Assembly (NCBI GenBank): GCA_014706295.1
Contig: JACSVZ010000001.1
Span: 38,798,318 to 38,862,317, forward strand
Length of the DNA stretch: 64,000 nt
Direction: 5' to 3'
Source: Lycocorax pyrrhopterus obiensis
Taxonomy: Eukaryota; Chordata; Aves; Passeriformes; Paradisaeidae
The notes under the pieces: generated by a model
Databases searched by the model: none
Told to the model about the DNA's origin: nothing
What the model saw: the letters and a program-made list of their open reading frames with translations, nothing else
Shown: positions 1 to 12,995 of the stretch, piece by piece
How the letters are laid out: each line of letters opens with the position of its first letter
How positions within the stretch are numbered: position 1 is the first letter of the stretch
Position numbers and translations under genes: made by a program

Positions 1-3000
1 GAAGCTGTTTAAAATCAGTGATCTAAACTATTGATACACAAATCTAAAAGGAGTGGGATGCAAGGATTTATTTCTATTTCTTTTTCTTAGACTTCAACAG
101 ACAACAAGTGGAGCACAGAGTGCCAGTCCAGCATAGAAGAGTATTCCAAATTGTATAACAAATACTGTTAGGCCAGCTCATTCAGCATTAGAGTGTGCAG
201 AGCAAGAGTGCCTCTCTGCTTGAAGCACACAGATATAGAAAGGAGCTCGATCTCAGAGTTGATGAGATGAAAGCTAGAGATGTGACACATGACTTGAATT
301 TCTGTTCTGTTCTTGTTATACCAGCTAATAATGCTGCTTGCTGCCAGGCTGTCGACTATAGTGCTTTAATTAAGACCTCCTTCAGAATGCAGGGGTCATG
401 CAAAATGAATGAAAACAGCATGCCAAATTCAGAGATGATGTACATTAGAGTAATTTACACTTCAATTAAACAGCACAATTTGCATAATAAGAGGCTGCAG
501 CAAAGAGCTAGTAGCAGGGGTAGTAACCTAGATTTTACCTTAGGATTGTGTACACTTTTCTGCTCTGACCCCATCCTGTCATATAGAAAGTATAGTGAAT
601 TATTCAAATAGCAACTTCTACTATCATCTCCCCTTACTAAGCCAAAAAGCCATAGGCTTTAGAAGCAATGTTTTTCTATAAGTGCCTAATAGAAATAGGA
701 AATTTTTTTTGTTGATCAGTTTTGGCAATATCATACTAGAGAGGGACCCCAAAGTCCTTAACTAATAACTGTACCTAGAACAAAATAACCAGGACTCTGA
801 GGACATAAAATCAATGAGGCTCCAGTGGTAACAGAAAACACAAAAGGCCACCAGCAGCCCTTCTACCCTTAAAAGGCATCATACCTAACTATAGGGACTT
901 ACCTGTTGGAGAGATCAGCATTACCACATTACAGTTTGTATAGATTTAAAAATCTTGAATATATACTGAATGATGTCATTCAAAGCTTTATATCAAGCTA
1001 CAGTAGTTAACGATCCAACCCAAAAATTATTTACAAGCTGAATATTTTATGTCATATTTTCTGTCGGTCATGTAAGACTTCACAAAGGTCAGAAGAGAGT
1101 TGTGTAGTTACACCTGGTTTTAGGCAGCTATTTAGCACATTATTTTTATCTAGGTTCCATCCACTCTTGTCACTACACAGATACAATTACCTCATGTGTG
1201 TTCCTCTTTCCTTCTGCATATGCTCACCATGTTTTATCAACCGGAATTTACAGCAGTTGATACAACAACTTTTATGCAATGAGATGTTTCAGAGCAGCAC
1301 AAAGTGTATATCATACAACAGTACACATAAAATACTACAGAATAGGATTAAGTCTTTGCAGCGAGCACTGGCCAATGGCACTGCTCTTTGGAGCCATCAC
1401 TGACCCTTGTTTTCAGACTTCAGGACATGGTACCTTGCCAGACTGGCAGTAGCATTACAGAACACAAGGAATTGGTTCACTGTCTTAGTTCACCCCAAGG
1501 ATCTTTAATAATGCATTGAACACTGTTACTTTTCCATTAAGTCAATCAAAATCTAACAATTTTAAATAGAGAAGAAACAGCAAAGTTACTGTAAAGTAAC
1601 TCTGTCAGTAAACCTTCAAAATGCCACACAATTTTTGAACCAATGATTTAGTATTTTGAAAATGGGACTTAGAGGCCTTTTCAAAAACAACAGAATATTT
1701 TTTTAAGTACGGAATCAAAAAATCCCTTCATTTTTCAGTTAGCCAATGTTAGAGCACAAGTGTAAGGAGGAATTTCACCAATGAAATAGTTTCATTTTCT
1801 CCATGTGGCAAATAACTAAAAGCAATTATAGAAAATGTATTTAAATGGTAAAAGACAATACCAATATGAAGATTTTTCATTTATCTGTCTTTGGAAATCT
1901 ACCATGGAATGGCTGCATTCACCAAGGGTAAGTGAGGAAAACAAGATTATTTTTAAAAAACCCTCTCATCTATTATTCTCAAAACCTACTCTTCTTAATT
2001 TCAGCTCTCTTCCCGAAGGCTTTTTTATTAAAACTATTTTTAAATCTGCTTTGTACCTGAAGGGGAAACTCAAGTGAGTGATGTGCATTTTAAAGAGAAA
2101 AGTGGTTTGTCTTTTCCCTTAATCCTGACAACGATATAGTATTTCTTAATTTCTAACCACAATGATTTTTTGGAATGTCTTTTCCTTTATCTCTGACACT
2201 GGTCTTGCTGTACAGTGTGTTCTTAAAAGTAACTGATTTTCACTGTGAAAAAAATGAAAGTATTACATCTACAGTTAAAAGTCATGCAGCAAGTTTAAAA
2301 AAAAATCAACATTCTTGGGAATAAAATTGTAGAAGGAATTCTTCACTTTATATGAATGAAGATGCCTAGAATCGCTCCTCATTCTCAAAAGACTTTTAGA
2401 TGCAACGTAATTTTTGGAAAGGACTTAATGTGTTTTTATTCCCAAAATTTTCTTGTGATCCTTCTCTCTATAACAGGAACTACTGATGGTATAAGCAGCC
2501 TGATTGAGGCAACTGAGAGGATTTATAATTCCTCTGACTTTATAACATCATTTTAGCATGTAAACATTTTCATTTACTACTCAGCATGTCAATATGAAGC
2601 CTTCTCTCTCCTTCACCTGCTGGAGCAGCTAAGAAATATAAGACCACAGTGTAATATTTTTTTGGCAGCCTGTCTGTTCTCCCCACATCCTGACCAGCAC
2701 CCATGAAACATCTTGTTATTCCTGTGAGCAGGGAAAACCAGGAAGGGAATTGCAGTCTGAAAACAAAGTTCACCATTTCATCTACTCTCAGAAGAGCAAA
2801 ATGTAGACTGAGAAATTATAATTTATAGCATTTTATAGGTAGTGATTGTCTAATTGTATTTTTCCTAACATCTTTTTAATTCTCTAAAACTTTAATACAA
2901 CTTTTATGTACCCCTGATACATTTAAGGTACAAAAAACCCGGGTTTTTTCACTGCTACTTTTTTTCCTATACCTTTTTTCTCTTGCTGAGATCACATGAC

Positions 3001-5573
3001 TAATAGTTAAGGGAATCCTGGATTCTCAAAATCTGGGTGGGATGTGCCAATTCTGTTAGTTTCCATTGCTAAAAACAACAAGAGTATCTAAATCTAAAAC
3101 CAAAAGGTACAGATGAACAGAAAACATTCTTTAAGGAAACACGATACATGGCAAAATCCCAAACTCATACACCTGCATCTCTGGGCACCCTGTTGTGTAT
3201 CCTATTCCATACATGAACTGCCTTACCAAAAGCTTCCACTAAATAAGGACATTAAGTACTCAACTTCCTCGACAGTAGAGTGGATTACTGACCTGTGCAA
3301 GGATTACTGGTCTTCTACCATCATTTTCAATTGGAAAAGGTAACATTTCCTTTTCCTTTTCGAACTTTCCTTTCCTCCTCACACAATCTTCTCTAAGAAC
3401 ATCAGAAAAATTGGGGCAGTTTTTACAAGTCTATGGCCTTTCCTACTCCAGAAGACTTGAAAGAGATAGTGTTTGATTGGAAAACCTTATTTTGTTTCAT
3501 TTGCTTGTGTCACACTTCTGCCCATGACAAGTAGTGAGATTTCAAAATGGCACCAAGTTTAACCGTGCAAGTTGAATGACAATTTTTCATAGGAACTAAC
3601 CCCTACTTTAGCAGTTCAGAAACTTTCTGAAACTTTTTTTATATCCAAAATATCATGGAAGAAAGGGAAATCCAAGGAGTAAATCCAGGGTAAAGAAACA
3701 TACACTGTCTAGTAAAACACAGATGAGTAGACTAAAATATCTTCCCAATTTCTTAAACAAAATTGTTCATACGACTAAAAAAGATACTATTTTCCATTTT
3801 TAAATGGAAGTTTTCATGGGGAATTTTTTTTCAAGCCTGGAATGCAGAATTTCTTGTTCCTTCATTACAGCAGCTGTCTATCACACTATGTCCTAAATCC
3901 ACATTTGTGCCTTTTGCACTCCTTGAACACCTTAGTGATCTCTTCTTGTTTGGAAGTCAAAGTTCAGTGAAAGCCACTATCCATTAAGCCTTTTGTTCCC
4001 ATAGATACTGCTTTTGAAAATTTTGACCAACAGATCACTCAGTCAAATGAATTCACCAGAAAATTACTTATTTCTGCCAGTATCTCAACAGGAGAACACT
4101 GTCAGCATCATTAGGTGTTTTTTCAGACAGCCAAGAGGGTAGAAATATTGTCATTAATGTTATAATCTTTAAACTTACTCTTCTTATTATGCCTAATTTA
4201 AAAAATTCAATACTGTACATTTATTCAAATTAAACTTGTTTTTATGATTTTCACTCTTCCTGTGTCATTTGACTCTCATAGAGAATAATGCAATTAAATC
4301 AATTGACTCCAAGCTCTCAAGTTACACAACTTGTACTGCAGCAGATGAAAGAAGAGATATTCAGCATCCATAAGGGCAGGAAAAAAAATTATGCAGTATT
4401 AAAAAAATAAAAATAAAGTAAATCAAAAGTCAATGCTTCTTTCTTTTAGTTATCATTCTTGCAAGCATGAACAATAAAATGATGTTAATTCTCTAAAGAT
4501 GCCTATTTTCCAAATAACTTGCAGCCAAAAATTCTGTCGAAAAATTTTCGCAGGAAAAGAGAGGTACAATCAACTGGAAAACTGCAGCTTAATTAAGAAA
4601 AAAGCAAGCAACTGTCTGTTAATACATAGTTCCTTTAAGATACTCCTAATGCTACATTTATGAAGCAAATGAGCTGCTACACAATTACAGGGGGAGAATA
4701 GTACAATTATCACAGAGATAACTTGAGTAGACAGCCTGCAATTTTTGACTATGTTAGAGAGTATTAGTGAAAGAATAAATCACAAATGAACTGACATTAA
4801 GGGTCAAATGCAGTAATTCAAGAGTAGCTTTAGACCTTTCCCAGAAAATACTTAAATGGGCAGAATTCATAACAACTTCAATTACCAGCTCCAGCAATAT
4901 TCTGTCTTGTATTTACTTTTCTCTCTTCTCTCTGCAGAAAACCACATTTCACACAGCTACAGAGGAAAATTAGCAGGTCCTTTTCCTTCCGAGAAAAATT
5001 GCTTTCAATGTGTATTTTAAGTGTATGTATGACTTAGTATATATTTTTAGTCAAAGCTTTTGAAAAGGCTACAGTGTCATAAAGAAATGCTTTCAAACGA
5101 AAAGCCAGTGGCCAACTAGCAAAATGTGCTGAAGCACAGCTGCATTTTATAGAAGTCAGTCCTGCACCTAACGGGCAACTTCTTAGGCAGAGTAAATCCA
5201 AACAGTCCTTATCACAATGGTGCCACAACATTTTACACAGGCTGAAAATATCATGCTGCTTTTGTCAAAAAATGCACAGAATAAATCCACATTTTTCATG
5301 TATCTTTAGTCAAGACTAAACTATGGCAATTTTCAAAGCACCCTTGAAAATCTCCAAACTAAACATTAAGATACGTAAAATAAAACATATAGCAGGAAAA
5401 ATAGGCGACATTTGTATTCTTCTCCTCCCTTCTCCTAACTCACAAGGCGTGATTCATTAACAAAGCCATGAAGGTACACATTTTTCAGTACTAGTAATGC
5501 GGGACATCTGTAAAAATTCTTTTAATGGAAGTACATTTAAAGGGCAAGAAAATTCTTCCAGAAATGTGCTTAC
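1..5573 (-). other. ITGBL1: ITGBL1 intron, partial (expected intron 7)
   Basis: This is the intron that follows the exon ending at 5574, where the donor reads GTAAGCAC on the minus strand. It runs off the low-coordinate edge of the window. I looked for the next expected exon, which starts with a KCECGKC-type cysteine cluster, and did not find it here. The sequence is AT-rich with short A and T runs and no recognisable mobile element. The open frames in it are short, lack coding-like motifs, and look like chance. Confidence 0.8.
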
Positions 5574-5720
5574 CTCTTCCAGAGCAAGGCAAATTAGAAT
5601 TTCCTTGGCATTTCTTAGCGCTTTCTTCAACTAACATTGGACATGAACGTGGATGTTCACACTTTTTCCCAGTCCATCCTTCTTTACAGTCACATCTTCC
5701 ACAATTACACTGTCCATGAC
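5574..5720 (-). CDS. ITGBL1: ITGBL1 internal exon (expected exon 7), EGF-like repeat
   Basis: Internal exon of integrin beta-like 1, a secreted protein of tandem integrin-type EGF repeats. The exon is 147 bases, read 5720 to 5574. It follows an acceptor ending TTGTAAAG and precedes a donor reading GTAAGCAC. Both borders are phase 1, and the glycine codon at each border is split after its first base. The 49 encoded residues open [11 protein letters not shown], continue through [13 protein letters not shown] and end LPCSGR. Eight cysteines are present: four in the CxCGxCxC cluster, then one each in KKC, RSC, KKC and LPC. The match to the human protein, as I remember it, is nearly residue for residue. 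The change of YGKKC to TGKKC and the [10 protein letters not shown] stretch are the clearest differences. I see no break in the frame. Because the exon is a multiple of three, skipping it would keep the reading frame. Confidence 0.97.
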
Positions 5721-6323
5721 CTTTACAATGAATACAATTCAAGATTAACCTCCACTCTGATGAGGTATAAAAAACTCATAATTGGATGAACTTTATCAAA
5801 GTTGGGACTTCATTCACTAATTAGACTGGCAAAAAATACAGCCAATTCACGATATGTACTTTTGTTTCTGAAAATAGCACTGGTCTACCATTCCATTTGA
5901 GCCATATTCCCTTTTCTGGTTTTTTCCTTAAGGCATGTTTTGCCACTTAGCACATGATCTAATGCAAAGGGTGGAAAAAGGATTAAAAATACACATTTCA
6001 ACACTATTTTGAAAAGTGGAATGTCATAAGGCAATATTTCATTTATGTTCTTTTTCTACCATAGTTGCACCATATTCTCTCAGAAATATATCAATACCAT
6101 CCTTTATCTACTTGCAATCAACATGATCCCCTAGAAAAAAGAAATGTCACATCAATGCCAAGCCTCAAACCAGTGCCTTCTACTACAGTGATATACAAAT
6201 AATAAAATATTGAAATATTGGACATAATAAATTCTCATTTCAATAGGACAGTTGGATATGGTTGCATGTTTTGGAATCTCCCCTGCCCGTACATTTCCTC
6301 TATATGAATGCAAACATATCCAA

Positions 6324-6350
6324 TTTTTCTTGAGTTTTTCTCAAGAAAAA
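6324..6350. repeat. Short inverted repeat, 11-bp arms
   Basis: TTTTTCTTGAG at 6324-6334 is the exact reverse complement of CTCAAGAAAAA at 6340-6350, with a five-T loop between them. It lies in an intron. I have no evidence for a function; it could fold in the pre-mRNA. Confidence 0.6.
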
Positions 6351-6848
6351 CTAAGAGAAAAAAAGATCATTGTCCTTCTCCCTCTTTATGCTCTTTGCAT
6401 AAAGCAGTGAGATTCTGGCAATACAAAATGTTCTTTGCACTGAGAAGAGCTTGAGAATCAGCAAAACAACATTCCTTGCCACAAAATCAAATGTTTATTT
6501 CCATCAGCTCGGACAGCAGATTAAATCTCTCACAATTTTCACACAGTCATCATTGATTGGACACAGGGTCAAAGCATTGCTCCAATGTCCACTTCTCTAT
6601 CCATATTCTTCTTGAAAACCATAGTTACAGACATTTTATATCTCTTTCTAACCATACTTTCATTTTAAGACTAATTTATAAAACATATTATTTTATCAGT
6701 TCACAAGGATAAAATGGAAGGAAGCAAGCATTCCAGGAGCCATCAGAGTACTTCCCAGAATGTGTTTTATTAATTTCCCAAAACAACTTTTATTTACATC
6801 AGTTATTTGGGGTTTTTTTTGAAAAGCATAACAAGCTTCCTCTTGTTT

Positions 6849-7081
6849 AGAGGGTGAGTTTAGATTAGATTATCAGGAAGAAATTCTTTGCTGCGGGGGT
6901 GGTGAGGCTCTGAAACAAGGTGCCTAGAGAAGCTGTGGATGCCGCATCCCTGGAAGTATTCAAGGGAAGCCTGGATGGGGATTTGAGCAACCCAGTCTAG
7001 TGGAAGGAGTCCCTGGCCATAGCAGGGGTTGGAACAAGATGATTTTTAAGGTTCCTTCCAACACAAATCATTCTGTGATCC
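6849..7081 (+). mobile_element. CR1 LINE, 3' end fragment
   Basis: This is the 3' untranslated end of an avian CR1 non-LTR retrotransposon in plus orientation, so antisense to ITGBL1. Familiar blocks appear in order: a GATTATCAGGAAGAAATTC start, a GTGGTGAGGCTCTG block, GAGAAGCTGTGGATGC, CATCCCTGGAAGTATTCAAG, the GATGATTTTTAAGGTTCC block, and the terminal CATTCTGTGATC. The copy is 5' truncated, as most CR1 copies are, and has no coding capacity. It is moderately diverged from the consensus I remember, so it is not a recent insertion. Confidence 0.93.
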
Positions 7082-9308
7082 CACAAATCTGTCCTTTGCT
7101 TTCATGTGTCCCTGCTGACAGGTTGTGAATTGATTTATGTTACCTGACCCAGATAGATACTTATGAGAGGATTATGTGCTTTCATACAACAGTTTCTTTG
7201 CTACAGCCACAGCAAAGGAACTAATGAAATATGCGAACATACGAATTTTCTTATGGAAGCATGTTTTCTTTCTGTGTCAAGTCATGAAAGCTATTATCTC
7301 TTTAAATGAAGATAATCACTTTAATGTTGAGAAGATTTCTGAAAGACAGTTTTCAGAATTCAGTAACATTCTGAATAGCACTTCAGGCGTTAAAAGAAGG
7401 CATCCAGTTGACAATATGATGTACTGTGAAATAACAGTCACCTCAAGCCATATGAAGCTTCTGCAGGGAGCTGCTCTTGTATGATGTTAAATCCTCACAT
7501 CAGGGCTGTCAATCCCTGTAATTTGTATTTTATTAAATGAAAATAGAATTTCATTCAGTCACAGTAAAACTCTTTACATGAAAACATGATTTCCTATAAT
7601 TTCTACATGCTACTCAGGACAAAGTGGTTTCCTGTCTCTACCTATTAGGTAGACAGAACAAGACAAGAAAATTTTGTATCATCTCGGTTTGATGAAGATT
7701 TTAAGAGAGATGGATTATTTTCCCTAATCTAACTGATCGCTCTTGGATTCATCCCAAATCATTTTAGAAATAATTGTGAGAAACAATGAGGCTATTTTGC
7801 AGACACACCTAAAGCGTGCACATTTAGTGCAATAAGTAAATTTTTTTCATGTAAGCAATTAAAAACCCTGTCCCACTACAATTCCTCTATTAAATCGTTG
7901 ATTTAATTGCAGATTCTGCCTGTCTACCACAATAAACCAAAATTAAAACTTATGCATCTTTTCTATTTCTGAAACAGGACCAAACAGCAGGACTAGAAGA
8001 CACTGTTCACATTGCTTCATGTGCAAATGGATTTTTTTTGCACAACCTATTTTAGGAGTGTATACTTGGATGGCCAGCTAAGACTAAATTAGGCTTTTCT
8101 AAAACATAATGGAAAGGGAATGGATAAAAATAATTAGTACTAAAATTTTTGATGAGTAGACGGAATAATAAAGCTATACTTCAACTTGATTTTTAGTCAC
8201 ATCAAGCAAACCATACACATCCCTCCTTTTATATCTAAGTTTTCCTCATTTACAGTTATGTCTGTGTAATAAAGAACAATGTACGAGTCCTTAGTCTGAT
8301 GTCGAATGGCAATATCTTCCCCCAAGCTCCTTTGTAACTGTCTGTACTTGCTTACCCTCTGCTTTCCTACAAACATTACCATCCTGGGCAGCAGCAGCCG
8401 CAAAGGCAATAACGTCCAGGAATTGGGGAGTTCAAACATCACTGTTTCAGTTTTACAGCATTAGTTGTAAATGCCACAGGTTTGCTTTAATCTATAGCTT
8501 TAAAACTCGTGTTCACCCTTAACTACAGAATGCATTTACCTTGTTGATTCGCAGCTTTGTATTCCTTAGTTGATGCTGATATTTTGATCAGTCTCTGAGT
8601 GCTAAAACTCTGACAGCAACACAGTGATACATTCAAAAATTGACAACCAAGTCAATCTTCCTGCTGCTCTCATGACTGCACACAGTTCTACATCATTCCA
8701 GCTCACTCATTAAATAAACCTATATAATATCTGCGAGTGGCTGAACAGTAACTAGTAAACTGAGTCACTGAAGGTTTTCAGAAAAGCTTCTTTTTTTCCC
8801 CCTCATTTTATTAGCTAGCAATTCCTCAATATGTTTAAAAAAAAAACCCAAACACAACAGTTGAGAAACTTTTCACTTTTCAAACAGGCAAAGAAAAAGC
8901 TGAAAATTTTATATATCATGTTGGTTTCAGCTTTCTTTCTCTATTACAGACAACTCCTATGATCTTTCTATGTGATGTCCCTCACTTCTAGGAATAGGAG
9001 GAAAATATACCACATCATTATTGTCCTTGATGTGACTGCGTTCTACCTATTATTAATTAGGCCAGACCAGATTTCTACAGGATGCATTTGAGCTGACAAC
9101 TTCTAATCTGTAAAGTCTCTTTGAAACCACTTCATTTGCTTTTGCAGAGTTCCTGTGTGTACAAACTGCATGCTGTGTATTGATCAAAGTCCTTCTCTCC
9201 TGCAAGGTATTAGCATCTTTATTAGTATCCACACAAAATTGCATGCAAGGTCTCTCTCAGAATCTCAGCTTTTGTTTGCTAATGCATGGAACATCTAAAT
9301 TGCAAACT

Positions 9309-9347
9309 ATGGATGGATGTATGGAGGGATGGATGGCTGGTTGGATG
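9309..9347. repeat. (ATGG)n microsatellite, imperfect
   Basis: Imperfect tandem ATGG units with interruptions (GTATGGAGGG, CTGGTTGG). It is about 39 bases long, lies in an intron, and probably varies in length between individuals. Confidence 0.8.
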
Positions 9348-9969
9348 TTAACTGTTTTGAATATAATGCTCTGAAGTACAAGTAGAAGAAAAAGGAAGAT
9401 GGATGTGTCTAAGACGTACAGTCCGAGCTACAGCTTCAGATGTGCAGCTGGGCCACATATTAATATTTTTCAAGTATTGATGCTCTAGTTGTTCTCATGT
9501 TAATTTGTATTCTCAAGGTACCGTTTCTCATTGACTCATATTTTACTTTTCCTTGAATTTCTTCTTCTTCATTATCATCTCCCTGACATATAAAATGAAA
9601 TAACAAACACAATTTGATCTAATGAACTTTCAAAATCAAATTTCCCCAAGAAAGGACATATCTATACTTTAAATTTTCAACCATTATCTAATTCATGTTG
9701 GGTTACGCTGAATGCAAGAGTATTAGAAAGGAGATGGGCACCTAAAAGAATTTAATATTTACAGGATTTTCTTAAACGGCATGGAAAAAACCCCCAGAAT
9801 TATGTCTTTTAATTTAAAAAGCCTCCTCCTAGCCCCCCCCTGCCCCCCAAGCTGGGCGTATTTTAAGATAGGTACATGAGAATTGGAGCACTAGGAAAGA
9901 GGAAGATCAGACCAGTTGGAAGGTTTTTTATAAAACCACACATAAGTCCCCTTTATACACAAGCCTTAC

Positions 9970-10110
9970 CTGAACAGAAGTCATCAGAATATCTATCATA
10001 GACTGCTTTGCAGTTTCTTTCATCACACTCACAAGTATCTCCATGAATATCTCCCCAGTCACCAGTTGGGTCCACATCATGGCATGTACATTCCCCACAT
10101 ACACATGTGC
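9970..10110 (-). CDS. ITGBL1: ITGBL1 internal exon (expected exon 6), EGF-like repeat
   Basis: Internal exon of integrin beta-like 1, 141 bases, read 10110 to 9970. The acceptor ends TTCAATTTTAG after a long T-rich tract, and the donor is GTAAGGCT. Both borders are phase 1 with split glycine codons. The 47 residues open [11 protein letters not shown], continue through [17 protein letters not shown], and end with [10 protein letters not shown]. There are eight cysteines: four in the opening cluster, two in TCEC, then RNC and FC. This is the second of two exon types in the gene. It has the CECD module in place of the GWxGxxC module and a longer acidic spacer after the cluster. The match to the human protein as I recall it is very close, with [10 protein letters not shown] where human has ERDCRAVYDR. 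The frame is intact and skipping would preserve it. Confidence 0.97.
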
Positions 10111-12854
10111 CTAAAATTGAAAAAAAAAAAAGAAAAGAAAAAAAGACACTGAGATAGAAGATTAACTGTGTAATTTAGAGTAATAGCAGTCTGATTACAG
10201 GAATTTACACTTGTGAATTTTCAGTTCTCACAGAAATGCAGTTTCAAAGCTGCAAGTGATAATCATGACGTTGTGTGTATCTTCTACGATTTGAAACTTG
10301 CTATGATTATTTAGTAGCAATACTTTATATGAACAAATTGGCTTCCTGTTCGTGTTTCTTTTTGCTGTTGAGCCTTTTTAGGAGTCAACAAAAAAAATGC
10401 AGCTCACAGAAGAGCTGTACATCTTTGACATCACCAGTAATTTGCCCTGTCAGTAATGACAATAAAAATCAATTGTTTAAATGACTTGGGCTTGGGCACA
10501 GGGGATAATTAATGGTTGTTAAAGCATAAACATTTAAACTACAAGAGAATCCAAACTAACACAGCTGAAAATGTCTAAGAGGTCATCCTTTACCTACGAA
10601 GAACAGCAGCATAGATCTACATGAAAGGATACTTCTCCTTTCCCAAGTCAATATTCAGGGCCACACCCTGTTGCTTACAATAAGATGAAATATGAATATG
10701 ACAGAAATACAAATTTGCATATTTTACTAATACGCAGAGAACATGCATCCTACTTTTTTGGGAAAATGTGAACAAAAAAACCCAACCAAACAAAAAAAGA
10801 TATTTCCCTTATTCAGAAATGCAAATATGCTTCAGGGCAAAACACCCACTACTTTTTTTGAGTTGCCAACAGGCTCGTAGAAGCAGCCTGACCTTAGAGA
10901 TGCATGCAGTTCATTTCTTGCAGAGTGGCTTCACCTTCTGCTACTCTGCCTACACCTTTGTCATCTTATTTACATTACTCTAAACAATATAATGCATTTG
11001 AGGACAACAGGACAGGATGACTAAACAGTACACATAGATATGGGCACATTGTCTAATAAAAGGAGACGGTCTACACAATCCAGCATGCATGACATGAAGC
11101 AGGAAGAGCTACTGCCTTGTTTAGTGCTAAAAACCCTGAGACAGCCCTCAAGAAATTTGCACCTAATTTTTTATACTTTCACAATTCAGTGACATTACTG
11201 AAGAAGAAAAAAACATCCAACCAACCAACCAACAAACAAACAAAAAGAGGAAATGCCTCTGGAGAGTGATTAATCCTCCCAGAAACAACTTCAAAGTTAA
11301 TTTGGATCAGCTGTCCTGGATGTCAGAATGCAGAATATAATCTCACCGAAGTTTAAAAATCTAAATTTTCACATGTGGTCTAAGATGGTTGACTAGAAAG
11401 TGCAGGGGAAAAGATAAGAACAATTTATCCATCTTAGCACTGAAGGAGGGTGGGCAGCAAGGTTAGCCTCGATATTTGATTTTAGAAGTCTCAAGACTGA
11501 CAAGATGAACTGCACTTATATCACAAGATGTATAAACACAGAAAACTGGGTAATTAAGACTAAATGGAGCAGAAATACTTTGTTGGGAAGCAACTTCATG
11601 TTGTCAGAAGCCTACAAAATTCTTATGAAGATAAAATCACAAATACATGAAAGGCTAAAGACGTGGAAGTATCACACAAATGTACCTTTGTATAGGAGGT
11701 TGCAGCGACACAGAACATCAGCTATGCTATTCACACAATTTCTCCCATTACAATGTCAGTTTAAAGAAATAATCGCACATTAAAATTTCAAATTTGATTA
11801 AAAGCTTGCTTTGATGAGAAATTCTTTGCCAAGAAATTACTTTCTCAGTGCAAAGAAAGCATCTGATATGAAAACACTTTGATATCTATTATTTCCAGAA
11901 CTACACAAAAATTTTATGCTAAGGTCCCGAGACTAAATGAGCCTACATGATCTCTGTATTTGAGCCAAGCTTTCAATTTCCTCCTAATTACGAGAAGAGA
12001 GTTTTCTAAATGCTCTCAGGATGATTAGATGTTCACAGTACAGCAGGTTTTGTCAGTAGAGATGTTTTTAAGAGCGGTATCTATATGACTCTTGCTTATG
12101 TACTACTATAATTATTCTGGACTATTGCCAAAAAAAACCCAGTATTTTTTTTAACTCTTTGTTCAGTGAAGCCAAACACAGCAGCTAGTGAAAAGCAACC
12201 TTATTTCGTGGGTGTTTTTTTCTTTTTTTTTTTCCCAATGAAAGGCAAAATTAGTCAGGAGTATAAGGTAAAATTCAAATTCCAGAACTTTCTGCAAATA
12301 AAACCTCATGTAGTTAGAAAAACTGTGTGAAGACTACCTTTCCAACTCTATACATTCCACAGCATTATTACTGAACACTTCACAGGTGGTTTTTTCAGGT
12401 TGTAGTGGAAATTAAATGCTTTGTGTTTTCATTTTCCCCATTCAACTTTGGGTCCTAAGTCTTGTTTAAAAGGGAATTGACATACAGTTCTGTGACCTTA
12501 CAGCACCAGTTCCTTTCAAAGTCAAAAATCTGGTAATATTTCATTTTGCAAGGTAGGTATTTCCCCAAGACACAGATGTACTAAATGACAAATTATCCTG
12601 CTCAGTCTTACTACAAAAATAAAGAATGGGAACAACTTGGGTCTGCTTAATGAAGAAGTGGATGAGGATTTGTGTAAGTTTATACCAAAACACAGGCATC
12701 TACCCACTTGGAAGTCTCTATCCAGACCTGAAATAGGTGAGAACAATGAGAAAGTATCAGCAAACACAATCTATGTCCCACAGTGGAGAATACCTAGAGT
12801 AAAATATAAGCCAACTATATAAATATGTGTAGAAGGTCCATGCAAATGACACAC
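10111..12854 (-). other. ITGBL1: ITGBL1 intron (expected intron 5)
   Basis: A 2744-base intron. Its acceptor end (10111-10150) is almost pure purine on the plus strand, giving a strong polypyrimidine tract for the exon at 9970-10110. It contains a CCAA/CAAA microsatellite (11217-11245). I see no mobile element, nested gene or RNA gene. Confidence 0.85.
11217..11245. repeat. (CCAA)n/(CAAA)n microsatellite
   Basis: Four CCAA units run directly into CAAA units, following an A-rich stretch. It is an intronic simple repeat. Confidence 0.8.
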
Positions 12855-12995
12855 CTCTGTTGCTGCAGATTTTCCCATCTGGAGATGTGCATCTTTTCTT
12901 GATCTCCCAGGGGGTGATGTCACACTGGAATTCACATTTATCTCCATGCCAACCAGCCTCACAGTAACAGTTTCCACAGTAACACTTTCCATGGC
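12855..12995 (-). CDS. ITGBL1: ITGBL1 internal exon (expected exon 5), EGF-like repeat
   Basis: Internal exon of integrin beta-like 1, 141 bases, read 12995 to 12855. The acceptor ends GGCTTAAG. The donor reads GTGTGTCA, the weakest of the five donors in the window. Both borders are phase 1 with split glycine codons. The 47 residues open [11 protein letters not shown], continue through [18 protein letters not shown], and end DGKICSNR. There are eight cysteines: four in the opening cluster, then DKC, FQC, KRC and KIC. It belongs to the same type as the exons at 19051-19197 and 5574-5720, with a GWxGxxC module, but is two residues shorter between the fifth and sixth cysteines (CEFQC against CQYPTTC). 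It is close to the human protein as I recall it, with EIKKRC where human has ESKRRC. The frame is intact. Confidence 0.97.

Larger units (their letters stand above)
5721..9969 (-). other. ITGBL1: ITGBL1 intron (expected intron 6)
   Basis: A 4249-base intron between the exon at 9970-10110 and the exon at 5574-5720. It holds a CR1 3' end (6849-7081), a hairpin with 11-bp arms (6324-6350) and an ATGG-type microsatellite (9309-9347). Otherwise it is AT-rich with no coding signal. The open frames at 7176-7484 and 8197-8442 show no family motif. Confidence 0.85.

Noticed and set aside
1..5573. Search for the next downstream ITGBL1 exon
   Set aside because: No KCECGKC-like cluster with splice borders was found on the minus strand, so the exon is taken to lie outside the window.
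11217..11245. Regularly spaced short repeats that could suggest an array
   Set aside because: These are plain microsatellite units without spacers in a vertebrate intron. No CRISPR array is present anywhere in the window.
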